Shown here in pieces: positions 40,602-48,967 of a DNA stretch of 64,000 bases (position 1 is its first letter; each line of letters begins with the position of its first letter). The stretch is from contig CAYYVN010000002.1 in the NCBI GenBank assembly GCA_964475165.1, forward strand, positions 130,637 through 194,636, read 5' to 3'. Source of the stretch: CAYUHK01 sp964475165. Lineage in GTDB: Bacteria; Verrucomicrobiota; Kiritimatiellia; JAAZAB01. The position numbers and the translations under genes are program-made. The notes beneath the pieces are model-generated. The model was not told the DNA's origin, ran no database searches, and worked only from the letters and a program-made list of their open reading frames with translations.

Positions 40602-42470
40602 TTACTGGTAGAGCTGACCCAAAGCCTGACAGGCCCGGAAGTCATCGCCGCCAAAGCGATCCCAGAGCGTGGGACGGAAGATCTGTGCTGCGGGAATATT
40701 ATGCATATCCACGGGGACGCGCAACATGGCATTGAGCGTGATTAGATCTGCGCCGATCAGGCCAAAAGAATTAGCATCATGATTGGGGCCGATCCGAGAC
40801 ATATATTCAAAGGCAGACATGTCTCGCGGAGCCCAATAGGTTTCCGGCCAAGTGGGGTCTGTGACGCGATTAATATGTTCGGCCACCTTTTTGGGAAGAT
40901 TAATCGTTTGGCCCTCCACCACGGAGAAGGTCACCTGGTTGCCCACCACATTGTAGCGGTAAGCAGTCATGGGGATGCCGCCTGGCGTACGGAAATGGCT
41001 CGAAAGTCCATCGCCCAGGAAATATTCCAGGGCGGCCCCCTGGTAGATGGTCTGGCGGGCGGCGGCGGCCATGATCTTTTTTTGTAATGCAGGTTGGGCG
41101 CGGATAGCGGCGGCCAGAGCTGGCATGCTCATTTTGCGCCCTCCCGGCACCAGGCCGGGGAGGTCCAGCGCATAGTCCAAAGCCCCGGCGCCGGAATTGC
41201 GTTTATCAATGAAGCCTTGGGGCGCCTGGCGAGCCACATCATGGCCGGTGGCTTTTTTAATGCTGGCCGCCGTCCAGTTGGTACGGATATCCGCGAACAG
41301 CTGCGGCAATCCCGTCAGCAGATGCGCGCCCAGCATGCCGAGGCCGTTCTTGGAATCATTTTCGGTAGCCACCAAAAATGGCGCCCGGAATCCGTTCCAA
41401 TCGAACGAGCTGTTGAGGATGGATTCGGTGACATCGAAGTTGGGGTAGAGGTCTGTCCAGGCGCGCTGGCCTTGCGTGCCGGCTAAAATGGCATTGGCCC
41501 CTTGAGCGCGCTCCACATTAGCCTGGAAGCCCTGTTTTTTGCCCAGCCGCTCATCCGCCAATTTAGGGTTACCGATCATCAAATCGCGCGTGATCATGGT
41601 CATGAGAATGCACTGGCGTAACAGTTCCGTTGGCGGGTAGGGGCGGCGCCCGCTGCCGAACTCAAAGCGGAAATTTTTTTGCATGAATTGCACGGCCTGT
41701 TCCAGTTCGGCATGATCATAAAAGCCCTGATCGATGCGTCCCTTGATGGTCACCATATCCATGGCCACCGTGCCCAAGCCGAAGGTATGCAACATGATGT
41801 TGCGGCGGATATCAGAACCAATGATGCCCATGGAGACGCCGCCCAGTGATAGGTAATTTTTGCCGCGCATCTCGGCCAGCGCCGCCGCGCAACGCGCGAA
41901 ACGGAGCAGGCGCTCGGCCACCATCGGCGCCAGAGCGTCATCTTCGGCTTCCAGGTCAGGATTATAAATGGAGAAGATGGGACGTTTTTTCTCGTCCATG
42001 GCGGCGCAAAAGGCCTTGAGCCATACGGCGCCCGGGCGGTCGGTTTGATTCAAACCATAGGCCGCCTGGACCCATTCGCTGGAGCCGAGCCCTTGGCAGG
42101 CGCTCATCAGTTCATCGCTATAGGCCCAGGAGCGGCTGACCCAGATATTGGCGCTGACCCCCTGGCGCGCATAATAGGCCTGGGCCAAGGCGCCGCTGCG
42201 TGCGCCATAGACGATTTCCGGCGCCACGATGACGCGGAGCGGTGTGCCGTCGGGCAAATGAACATTGTTGCTGAGCAGTTGATAGACCTTTTCTGCCATG
42301 CGCCATGTGCCGGCCGCATTGCTTTCGTAGGCGCCAGCGCGGCCATCGGCGACGGGTGTAATGGCGATGGTGGGCGGAGCGCCTACCAGCCTCCGGGCGG
42401 CCGGCGCGAAGCCGCGCCGGGCTTGCGCCAGGGCTCTGAAATCGATCTGTTCTGCGAGTGATGTTTTCAT
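40602..42470 (-). CDS. fucI: L-fucose isomerase
   Basis: The 622-residue enzyme converts L-fucose to L-fuculose, and often D-arabinose to D-ribulose. It follows the known enzyme closely: GVSMGIIGSDI, LNSSFDWNGFRAPF, and ATENDSKNG with the catalytic Glu. The second acid lies in LFADIRTNW and the metal-binding His in VPVDMHNIPAAQIFRP. The N-terminus is about 30 residues longer than the enterobacterial protein. No fuculokinase, aldolase or permease gene is adjacent. Confidence 0.92.
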   Translation of the reverse strand: MKTSLAEQIDFRALAQARRGFAPAARRLVGAPPTIAITPVADGRAGAYESNAAGTWRMAEKVYQLLSNNVHLPDGTPLRVIVAPEIVYGARSGALAQAYYARQGVSANIWVSRSWAYSDELMSACQGLGSSEWVQAAYGLNQTDRPGAVWLKAFCAAMDEKKRPIFSIYNPDLEAEDDALAPMVAERLLRFARCAAALAEMRGKNYLSLGGVSMGIIGSDIRRNIMLHTFGLGTVAMDMVTIKGRIDQGFYDHAELEQAVQFMQKNFRFEFGSGRRPYPPTELLRQCILMTMITRDLMIGNPKLADERLGKKQGFQANVERAQGANAILAGTQGQRAWTDLYPNFDVTESILNSSFDWNGFRAPFLVATENDSKNGLGMLGAHLLTGLPQLFADIRTNWTAASIKKATGHDVARQAPQGFIDKRNSGAGALDYALDLPGLVPGGRKMSMPALAAAIRAQPALQKKIMAAAARQTIYQGAALEYFLGDGLSSHFRTPGGIPMTAYRYNVVGNQVTFSVVEGQTINLPKKVAEHINRVTDPTWPETYWAPRDMSAFEYMSRIGPNHDANSFGLIGADLITLNAMLRVPVDMHNIPAAQIFRPTLWDRFGGDDFRACQALGQLYQ

Positions 42471-42582
42471 TATGGACTTTCTGTTTTGATTGCTTTAGGC
42501 TGCCGCTAAAGTAGCACTCAGCCTAGCGCATAGGCCAGATAATACAAGCCTATCCTGGCCGGCGGCCCGCCGAGCCCCAGCT

Positions 42583-43677
42583 TCAATCTTCCTGGAGAAT
42601 CCGGCGCCCTTCATCCAGAAAAATACCCTGCAGGTTCATTTTAAGTGCTTCCGGGCTGGGGGATTGTGCCAGACCCTCCTGAGCTGTCACATGACCGTTT
42701 TTGATCAAGCGATATAAATCCTGATTAAAAGTGCGCATGCCATCTTCCTGCCCGGTCTCAATGGCCGCCGGCAAGGTTTCCAGCTTGTTGGCCAATAGAA
42801 GTTTGTGGACCGTAGGTGTGTTGCGCATGATTTCCACCGCCGGCAGCACTCCGCCGCGCACGGAGCGCACCAGGCGTTGGCAGAGCAGGGCGCTTAGATT
42901 GCCCGCCAGTGCCAAGCGCACCTGCTCGCGCTCCTCGGCCGGGAAGAAATTAAGGAGGCGATGCACCGCCTGCAGCGCCGTATTGGCGTGCAGGGTGGAA
43001 AGCACCAGATGTCCCGTTTCCGCAGCACTCAAGGCCACCGCAAAACTGACCTGATCGCGCATTTCGCCGATCATGATCACATCTGGATCCTGCCGGATAA
43101 TATGCTTGAGGGCCGCATGAAAGGAGGGCGTATCTAACCCCACTTCGCGCTGTGTGATCAGCGCATGTATATCCTGAAACTGGTATTCCACCGGATCTTC
43201 AATGGTAATGATACGGCTGTGCCGGGTCAGGTTAAGATAATGGATCAGGGCCGCCAGAGTGGTCGATTTACCCGAGCCGGTGGCGCCGCAAACCATGACG
43301 ATGCCGCTGCGGATATCCATTAGTTTTTCCAATACCGTCGGTAGCCCCAGCTCGGCGATGGAAGGGATCTTGGTTTTCACATAGCGCAAGGCCAGGGCGG
43401 GCACATGCTGCGAGAGAAAAACATTAACGCGGAAACGCCCCACGCCCTCTTCTTGATGAGAGAAGTCGCTTTCATGGCCGAGCGCATGTTTTTTCTGTAA
43501 ATGTGCGGGGAGGATCTCAGCCGTGATGCGCTGCAGATCTGCCCGGCTCAGGCGCGCTAACTTGCTGGTGATCAGTTGGCCGCGGATACGGTAGACGGGC
43601 GCAGCATCAACTTTCAGATGAATGTCGGAAGCATCCTGGGCCACGGCCTGTTCGAGGATAGATTTGATGATAGACAT
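42583..43677 (-). CDS. pilT: Type IV pilus retraction ATPase PilT-like
   Basis: The 364-residue secretion-type ATPase would power pilus retraction. The N-terminal domain has DASDIHLKVDAAPVYRIRG, Walker A is GATGSGKST at residues 131-139, the Asp box is IITIEDPVEYQF, and Walker B includes DVIMIGEMRD. HLVLSTLHANTALQAVHRLL is the His box. After GEMRD this protein has QVS where PilT usually has ETI, so it may be PilU-like. No pilin or pilus assembly genes are in the window. It ends a four-gene leftward run. Confidence 0.87.
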   Translation of the reverse strand: MSIIKSILEQAVAQDASDIHLKVDAAPVYRIRGQLITSKLARLSRADLQRITAEILPAHLQKKHALGHESDFSHQEEGVGRFRVNVFLSQHVPALALRYVKTKIPSIAELGLPTVLEKLMDIRSGIVMVCGATGSGKSTTLAALIHYLNLTRHSRIITIEDPVEYQFQDIHALITQREVGLDTPSFHAALKHIIRQDPDVIMIGEMRDQVSFAVALSAAETGHLVLSTLHANTALQAVHRLLNFFPAEEREQVRLALAGNLSALLCQRLVRSVRGGVLPAVEIMRNTPTVHKLLLANKLETLPAAIETGQEDGMRTFNQDLYRLIKNGHVTAQEGLAQSPSPEALKMNLQGIFLDEGRRILQED

Positions 43678-44643
43678 TTATACCTCAGGGTTGGGTGGTG
43701 GGGTTATCCCGGTCGCCGGCATGGCAGGCTGCCTGGTCATATTGACTGCGCCGGGCAAGAGCTGATATTCATCACCAAACTGTGCCAGGAAATGGAGGGC
43801 ATAACAGCGTAAAAACACCAACAACGGCAGTAGAATCAGCGTGCTGATATATGGGATCCACATCAGGCAACAGAGGCAGCAACAGCAGAGTAGGGCAATG
43901 ATATCTACCGCCCAAGCCAGCCCCAGCCTCAAGAGGAGATAAAGCATGAAGATTCCCGGTCGCTTTTTGAAGATGCTCTTAAAATGGCTCCAGGCCGCCA
44001 GGATTGGGCATGCGCGCAAGAGCATCAGCGGGACGATAAAGTCCTTCAGAAAGATCAAGATACTGACCAGCCCCAGGGCGCCTATCAGGCCTAAGCCTCC
44101 GCCCAGGATCAAGGCGCAGATAGCCTTCGGCCCGCAATGATAGCCCATGATATCTGGCAGGGCGATGAGGGTGGCCATGAGGATAATGGCGCCCAATATC
44201 AGCAGCGCTATTAATCCCAGGCAGATCGAAAACAGGAAATAGGAATTGCCGCTCGCCCGATAACGCTGCCAGGGTTTGACAATCTCCGCCCGGTTGTGGA
44301 TCACATTATCCAAGAACATGAATTGGGCCCGGCTGCTGATCCAGGTTAGGGCCAGTGATAGGGCCAAGATGAGTATACCACCCCCGATCAGCAACCCTCC
44401 GCCCAGCATCCCCTGCTTTAGCACCCAATCCCATGCCGCCGTGAACGATCGGCTGGCGGCTTGCTGGTAGAGGCTGCTCAAATTAAAGATTGGCCTTCCG
44501 TGATGCAGCGTGGCCAGCCAGGCGGTAAAGCCCAGGCCCATCCACTTGAGCAGATCGAAAGGAGCAAAGAGAATGCTTTTAACCGTGGTTATGGCCTGCC
44601 TGAGCGGTGCGCCAAGCGAGATGGATTGCGCCATACTCATCAC
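43678..44643 (-). CDS. Uncharacterised multi-pass membrane protein with Cys cluster
   Basis: The 321-residue protein has six or seven predicted membrane helices. A cluster of seven cysteines lies in a helix near residues 262-270 (CCCCLCC). A soluble-looking segment SSRAQFMFLDNVIHNRAE lies near residue 105, and a Pro-rich tail ends the protein. I do not recognise the family. It overlaps glycerate kinase by four bases and abuts pilT, so it belongs to that operon. A role in transport or membrane organisation is only a guess. Confidence 0.8.
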   Translation of the reverse strand: MMSMAQSISLGAPLRQAITTVKSILFAPFDLLKWMGLGFTAWLATLHHGRPIFNLSSLYQQAASRSFTAAWDWVLKQGMLGGGLLIGGGILILALSLALTWISSRAQFMFLDNVIHNRAEIVKPWQRYRASGNSYFLFSICLGLIALLILGAIILMATLIALPDIMGYHCGPKAICALILGGGLGLIGALGLVSILIFLKDFIVPLMLLRACPILAAWSHFKSIFKKRPGIFMLYLLLRLGLAWAVDIIALLCCCCLCCLMWIPYISTLILLPLLVFLRCYALHFLAQFGDEYQLLPGAVNMTRQPAMPATGITPPPNPEV

Positions 44644-45761
44644 CTCCGAAAGGCCATCATAAGTGCCGCGGCGGTTTTTTCAAGGTTTGTTTCAGCCTGA
44701 GCAAAGGCCTCGCTCTGGGCCATCCCGGGCGGTGTAATGGCCAGGCAACGGGTCAGGCCCAGGGAACGCAAGCGGGCTCGGTCGGCCACGGCGCCCGCCA
44801 CGGCAATCACCGGTTTCCGATGGACGCGCGCTAGACGGGCCACCAGAGCTGGCCCTTTGCCGGCCAGGGTTTGCCTATCCAGCCGTCCTTCACCGGTGAG
44901 CACCAGATCCGCCCGACCAATGGCCTTGGCCAGCCCTATTTGCTCAGCCACCCATTGCGCTCCGGGAATCAATTGGGCGCCCAGAAAGGCAAGGCAGCCA
45001 GCGCCCAGTCCGCCCGCGGCGCCCGCGCCGTTGGCGCTGGCCACATCAAGGCCCCAGGTGCGCTGGATGATCCTGTGCCAATGCAGGAGATTGCGTTCCA
45101 GGCGCAGCACTTCGACGGCGTTGGCACCTTTTTGTGGCGCAAAAACAGGCGCGGCACCATTCGGGCCCAGGAGAGGGTTCTGCACATCAGCTAAGGCTAT
45201 AAAGCTTGTGGTTGAGAGGCGCGGATCGGCTGTGTCATGCCTGATACGCGCCAGGCGACTTAAGCCGCCGCCACCATCCGGGATGCTCCGCCCTCGTCGA
45301 TCGTACAGCCGGAAACCGAGGGCTTTGGCCAGACCGCAGCCGGCATCTACCGTGGCGCTACCGCCCAATCCCAGAATTATCTTGCGGCAGCCCTGATCCA
45401 GGGCGGCGCGAATCAGCAGGCCGGTGCCATAAGATGATGTTTGGAGGGGCGCATAGGCGGCGCGATCGGGCAAGAGTGCCAAGCCGGAAGCCAAGGCCAT
45501 TTCCAACAGAGCTTCTGATCCAGTTTTAAGCCAGGCGGCGCGGATAGGGCGGCCCAATGGATCGCGGGTGGGCGATACCATCAGAGGCCCCTTCCGCTGG
45601 GCCCGTAGGGCGGTCAATAATCCATCGCCGCCGTCAGACATCGGCATGATCTGCACCACGGCTCGCGGATAGACTGCGCGCACCCCGCGCGCCAGAGCCG
45701 CGCCAACCGCAGGGGCCGCTAAACAATGTTTAAAACTGTTGGGCGCGATAACCACTCGCAT
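44640..45761 (-). CDS. glxK: Glycerate kinase (GlxK/GarK family)
   Basis: The 373-residue class II-type glycerate kinase makes 2-phosphoglycerate or 3-phosphoglycerate from D-glycerate. VVIAPNSFKHCLAAPAVGAA has the usual PDSFKGSLSA region with Asn and His in place of Asp and Gly. IMPMSDGGDGLL, LGLGGSATVDAGCGLAKALG and LTGEGRLDRQTLAGKGP are family hallmarks. The fold and other motifs are intact. AAGG precedes ATG 45761. It lies between an LptF/G permease and a membrane protein, so context says little about its pathway. Confidence 0.88.
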   Translation of the reverse strand: MRVVIAPNSFKHCLAAPAVGAALARGVRAVYPRAVVQIMPMSDGGDGLLTALRAQRKGPLMVSPTRDPLGRPIRAAWLKTGSEALLEMALASGLALLPDRAAYAPLQTSSYGTGLLIRAALDQGCRKIILGLGGSATVDAGCGLAKALGFRLYDRRGRSIPDGGGGLSRLARIRHDTADPRLSTTSFIALADVQNPLLGPNGAAPVFAPQKGANAVEVLRLERNLLHWHRIIQRTWGLDVASANGAGAAGGLGAGCLAFLGAQLIPGAQWVAEQIGLAKAIGRADLVLTGEGRLDRQTLAGKGPALVARLARVHRKPVIAVAGAVADRARLRSLGLTRCLAITPPGMAQSEAFAQAETNLEKTAAALMMAFRR

Positions 45762-45764
45762 GGG

Positions 45765-46853
45765 CTACCTTACCCGGCGCATGAAAAGTAATCCGATGGC
45801 CAAAAAAATGAAGTTGGGGAGCCAGGCACTGAGCATAGGGTTAAGCACTTGGTTTTTACCTAACCACTGGCAGAAGGTCATCAGTAGATAAAAACTGAAA
45901 AAGGTCAGCAGCGCGATGATGATGCTGATAAAGGCTCCTTTGCGCGTTGAGTATAGGCCGCAGGGTACGCCAAATAAGGTGACCACCAGGCAAGTCCAGG
46001 GCATGGCTAGGCGGGCATGCAGGTCTACAGAAATCCGCCCCACAGTTTTGGCGGAAAGGTTTTTATGGGTGGCCATGAATTTCCATAGCTCGCGCGCCGA
46101 AAGAAACATGGGATCCTTAACTTCATTGATAAAGTCCTCGGGCTTCTCAGTCCAATCGGTCATTTGCTTGAGCGGCGTGTATGTGATCGGCCCGGCCAGG
46201 TTATCATAAAAATCATATTTTTGAATCTTGGCTTTGAAAAACCACCAGCGCCCATCATAGTAACGGCCCTCCTCGGCCTGAATGGTTTGGAGATCGGAGC
46301 CGTCGGCTCTTTGCTGCACCACCTTAACATCATGCATATGATGCAGGCGCAGATCGAATTTACGAATGATCCAGAAGCGGTGACCATGCTCATTATTATA
46401 AGCTAAATCCAGGGCGTAGCGCGTAGAGGCCTCATCGCCCTGCGAGAGCTGGCGCGTGAATTGCTCGGCCCAGTAACTGGTCCAGGGGGTCACGGTTTCC
46501 TGAACTATACTCACGATCACACTCAAGGCCAAGCCCACCGCAAAGATGGGCACGGCGATACGATAAAGATTGATGCCACTAGCGCGCAGCGCCGTCAATT
46601 CGTTGTGTTTAGTCAAAAGCCAGAGACTGTAGAGCAGGCCGAGCAAGATGGAAATGGGCGCAATATATATGAGCACGGCTGGTAGCGCCAGCAGGTAATA
46701 GCGCACGACGAGCCAGGGCGCCGTTTGGGCATCGATGAAGTCGGAGAGGTGCTCAAAGAGGTCGATGACGACAAAGATCATCGTGAAGGTGAGCAGGCAG
46801 TAACCCAGCGGAACCAGAAACTGTCGCAGAATATAATGGTCCATTAATTTCAT
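45765..46853 (-). CDS. LptF/LptG-family LPS export permease
   Basis: The 362-residue protein has the YjgP/YjgQ layout: three membrane helices at the N-terminus, a periplasmic beta-rich domain (about residues 130-260), and three more helices. ILLGLLYSLWLLTKHNELTA carries the cytoplasmic coupling helix, and LRASGINLYRI follows. It would extract LPS from the inner membrane together with LptB and a partner permease, neither seen here. LptF and LptG cannot be told apart by eye. I use ATG 46853; a TTG at 46865 is possible. Confidence 0.9.
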   Translation of the reverse strand: MKLMDHYILRQFLVPLGYCLLTFTMIFVVIDLFEHLSDFIDAQTAPWLVVRYYLLALPAVLIYIAPISILLGLLYSLWLLTKHNELTALRASGINLYRIAVPIFAVGLALSVIVSIVQETVTPWTSYWAEQFTRQLSQGDEASTRYALDLAYNNEHGHRFWIIRKFDLRLHHMHDVKVVQQRADGSDLQTIQAEEGRYYDGRWWFFKAKIQKYDFYDNLAGPITYTPLKQMTDWTEKPEDFINEVKDPMFLSARELWKFMATHKNLSAKTVGRISVDLHARLAMPWTCLVVTLFGVPCGLYSTRKGAFISIIIALLTFFSFYLLMTFCQWLGKNQVLNPMLSAWLPNFIFLAIGLLFMRRVR

Positions 46854-47038
46854 GCCAGCGCCCAACAGGTTACTGATCTTTGGTTATAAGTCAACAGCGC
46901 TCAATGAGCGTGCGGCGCAAGGGCGGGGGCATATAGGCTGGGCCGTAAGAATAGCGCAGCGCCGCCGCGACGGACGGCTAAGTGAACCTCTGGCAGGCCG
47001 GATGTGCCCTGGCTGGTTAATTCGGCGGGAAATCACCG

Positions 47039-47082
47039 GCGGCGGTCGGGGCATAAGGCTTGAGCCATAGCCCCGCCGCCGC
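47039..47082. repeat. Long GC-rich inverted repeat downstream of the mini basic genes
   Basis: GCGGCGGTCGGGGC (47039-47052) pairs with GCCCCGCCGCCGC (47070-47082) apart from one bulged T. An inner GGCT/AGCC extends the hairpin. No T-run follows on either strand. It lies about 70 bases past the stop of the last mini gene and could protect or end that transcript. Confidence 0.65.
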
Positions 47083-47149
47083 GTGGTTGGTGATTCCGCA
47101 GAGATGCTGGTTATAAAAAACCCCATCTCGCGGTCAACTCAATCACGGT

Positions 47150-47272
47150 TTATTTTTTCCGTTTTTTCGCCTTAGCCGTGGCTTTCTTAGCCTTTTTGGG
47201 CTTAGCGCAGGCGGCTTTTTTCTTGGGCGTGGCTTTTTTCTTAGGTGTAGCTTTTTTACGTGCTTTAGCCAT
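47150..47272 (-). CDS. Tiny lysine-rich histone-H1-like peptide, copy A (40 residues)
   Basis: The frame encodes a 40-residue peptide with 19 Lys and 2 Arg, rich in Ala, Thr and Pro. It starts MAKARKKATP and ends AKAKKRKK. Repeated ATPKKK units resemble the C-terminal tails of histone H1 and bacterial HctB/AlgP-type DNA-binding proteins. A single Cys lies at position 22. AAGGAG stands nine bases before ATG 47272. Copy B upstream is identical except for one missing Ala and one missing final Lys. It probably binds nucleic acid. The gene is too short for ordinary gene calling, but the start signal and duplication support it. Confidence 0.75.
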   Translation of the reverse strand: MAKARKKATPKKKATPKKKAACAKPKKAKKATAKAKKRKK

Positions 47273-47437
47273 GATCATTTTCTCCTTGTTTTACTATTTC
47301 CGTTTTTTCGCCTTAGCCGTGGCTTTCTTAGCCTTTTTGGGCTTAGCGCAGGCTTTTTTCTTAGGCGTGGCTTTTTTCTTAGGTGTAGCTTTTTTACGTG
47401 CTTTAGCCATGATTATTTTCTCCTTGTTTTACTATTT
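47159..47437. repeat. Tandem duplication of about 140 bases carrying mini genes A and B
   Basis: Two head-to-tail units, 47159-47299 (141 bases) and 47300-47437 (138 bases), are nearly identical, including the ribosome-binding site and spacer. The length difference is one codon. A third, partly similar boundary starts at 47438 with the last codons of the Cys-rich gene. Confidence 0.88.
47294..47410 (-). CDS. Tiny lysine-rich histone-H1-like peptide, copy B (38 residues)
   Basis: This 38-residue peptide has 18 Lys and 2 Arg and differs from copy A only by one deleted Ala (a codon loss in AAC to AC) and the loss of the final Lys. The nearly unchanged amino acid sequence, start region and spacing suggest a recent tandem duplication. 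AAGGAG again stands nine bases before ATG 47410. The stop is 21 bases before the start of copy A, the same spacing as between the Cys-rich gene and this copy, so the three form one transcript. Confidence 0.75.
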   Translation of the reverse strand: MAKARKKATPKKKATPKKKACAKPKKAKKATAKAKKRK

Positions 47438-47521
47438 CCGTTTTTTTGCCTTGGTGCGTGAGGACTTTTTAACTGTGATACCCTTGGGCTTGCAAGGGCT
47501 GCACCCACAAGCTTTACACAT
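47432..47521 (-). CDS. Tiny Cys-rich basic peptide (29 residues)
   Basis: The first gene of the trio encodes 29 residues. MCKACGCSPCKPKG gives Cys at 2, 5, 7 and 10 (CxxCxCxxC), followed by a basic tail ending TKAKKRK, almost the tail of the two lysine-rich peptides. The ribosome-binding site GAGGAGGTGAAC is the best in the region. The cysteines could bind zinc, another metal or a cluster, and the tail could bind nucleic acid. I know no matching family. Confidence 0.65.
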   Translation of the reverse strand: MCKACGCSPCKPKGITVKKSSRTKAKKRK

Positions 47522-47564
47522 GTTCACCTCCTCTCATTTAGTTACTGTTTATAAGAACGGCATT

Positions 47565-48917
47565 TCATGGACTGGGCAACGGCTCGACGGATTGAATTTC
47601 CGCTGCTTTGAAGGTTTTAAAAATACCTCGTTCCAACTCCAACTTGATGTCACCATTATCGCTTTTTTCCCGGATAATACCCCGAAAAACATGCTCCACG
47701 CCTGGCCCGGTGCGCAGGATGGTATTGGGCACAAAAGGCACCGGCCGCGCGGTCAATTTCTTATGCAAGATCATGGTTTGATTGGGCGCTATGGTCAGCT
47801 CGCCGGTTAAATCAATATAACCGGGTTTGGTCAGCTGCAGCTTATGGGCGCCTTGTGGCACATAATTTATGGTCAGCTGTTCCGAGAGCGGATCTTGGCC
47901 ATGCTGCGCGGTAGTGCCCTGGGTGGCGCCATCCAGGTAGACAGTCACGCCGGGCGGCTCAGTGGAGATGAGCAGGGTGCCGCTGTTTTTGGTCAGCATA
48001 AATTCGAGCACCGTTTCCTCTCCAGCCCTAATCAGCTTGTTGCTGATCTGAGTGGCATATCCCTGCAGCTCGGCGCGCAAGCTATATTGGCCGGCGGCAA
48101 TGCTATCGGTGGCAAAGGGGGTCTCATGCATAAATTGATCGTTGATATACAGGCGTGCCCCAGGTGGCCTGGAGAGCACCGTCAGTTTACCAGGTAAAGG
48201 CACTAATTTTACTTCCACGGAGCGCTCATCACCTGGCTGGACGGTCAGTTCTTCCTGATATAGCTCATAGCCTTGCAAGGCTATCTCCAAGCGATGTTTG
48301 CCGGCGGGCAGGCGCTGCACTTCGCAGGGCGTTTGCCCCATAAAAGCGCCGTTGATCGATACGCTCGCGCCCGCCGGTTGTGAGGCCAAGGCGATCCAGG
48401 CCGAGTCGGAAGTCAGGTCCACCCGCAGCCATTGCGGGGTGCGGTCCGTTACGGTTAATTCCACTGTTTTGGGCATATGTTCGGGCGCGCTGAGTTTGAT
48501 GCGCCGCTGGCCAATCGGGAAATCAGTGATCAGTTGCGGGGTTTTGCCGTAATGCACATTATCAATTTCCACTTCGGCGCCGGTGGGGGTGGAGTGAATC
48601 AGAACCAGACCGCGCAGCGGTTCCAGCTTACAATCAAGGCTGGCGCGCCCGTCCGCCGGCACGGTCACGGTGGCGCGGCTTTCCAGGAAGCCGCTTTTGC
48701 GGATGATGAGCAGGTGCTCGCCCTCCGCCAAGGCCGATAGGGTGGCGGGTGTGAGATCGGCTGCCGGGCGGCCATCGCAGATGATGGTGGCGCCGCTCGG
48801 TTCTGAGCTCACATAGAGTTGCCCGCCGGGAGCCGTCATGGGCCGCCCCGGGTTGCAGGCCGTCAGCAGGCCCAGGAGCAGCAGCAGCCCAACGCAACAT
48901 GAATGATAATGGCGCAT
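47565..48917 (-). CDS. Lipoprotein with about five tandem PEGA domains
   Basis: The 450-residue protein has a lipoprotein signal ending LLTAC with Cys21. About five beta-sandwich PEGA-type repeats of 65-70 residues follow, each with a pattern such as SSEPSGATIICDG, STPTGAEVEIDN, SQPAGASVSINGAF, SRPPGARLYINDQF and STEPPGVTVYLDG. A last segment, from about residue 388, is different. PEGA domains are envelope modules of S-layer-associated and secreted proteins, so a surface or periplasmic binding role is likely. The ligand is unknown. The FHA protein gene lies just upstream on the same strand. Confidence 0.85.
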   Translation of the reverse strand: MRHYHSCCVGLLLLLGLLTACNPGRPMTAPGGQLYVSSEPSGATIICDGRPAADLTPATLSALAEGEHLLIIRKSGFLESRATVTVPADGRASLDCKLEPLRGLVLIHSTPTGAEVEIDNVHYGKTPQLITDFPIGQRRIKLSAPEHMPKTVELTVTDRTPQWLRVDLTSDSAWIALASQPAGASVSINGAFMGQTPCEVQRLPAGKHRLEIALQGYELYQEELTVQPGDERSVEVKLVPLPGKLTVLSRPPGARLYINDQFMHETPFATDSIAAGQYSLRAELQGYATQISNKLIRAGEETVLEFMLTKNSGTLLISTEPPGVTVYLDGATQGTTAQHGQDPLSEQLTINYVPQGAHKLQLTKPGYIDLTGELTIAPNQTMILHKKLTARPVPFVPNTILRTGPGVEHVFRGIIREKSDNGDIKLELERGIFKTFKAAEIQSVEPLPSP

Positions 48918-48967
48918 ATGCCTCTTTTAGATGACCGCTACATGCTTAGCAAGCTGGATTACGGCGC

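Noticed and set aside
47150..47437. CRISPR-like or low-complexity repeat interpretation of the tandem units
   Set aside because: The units are about 140 bases, only two in number, coding, and have ribosome-binding sites; there are no spacers or cas genes.
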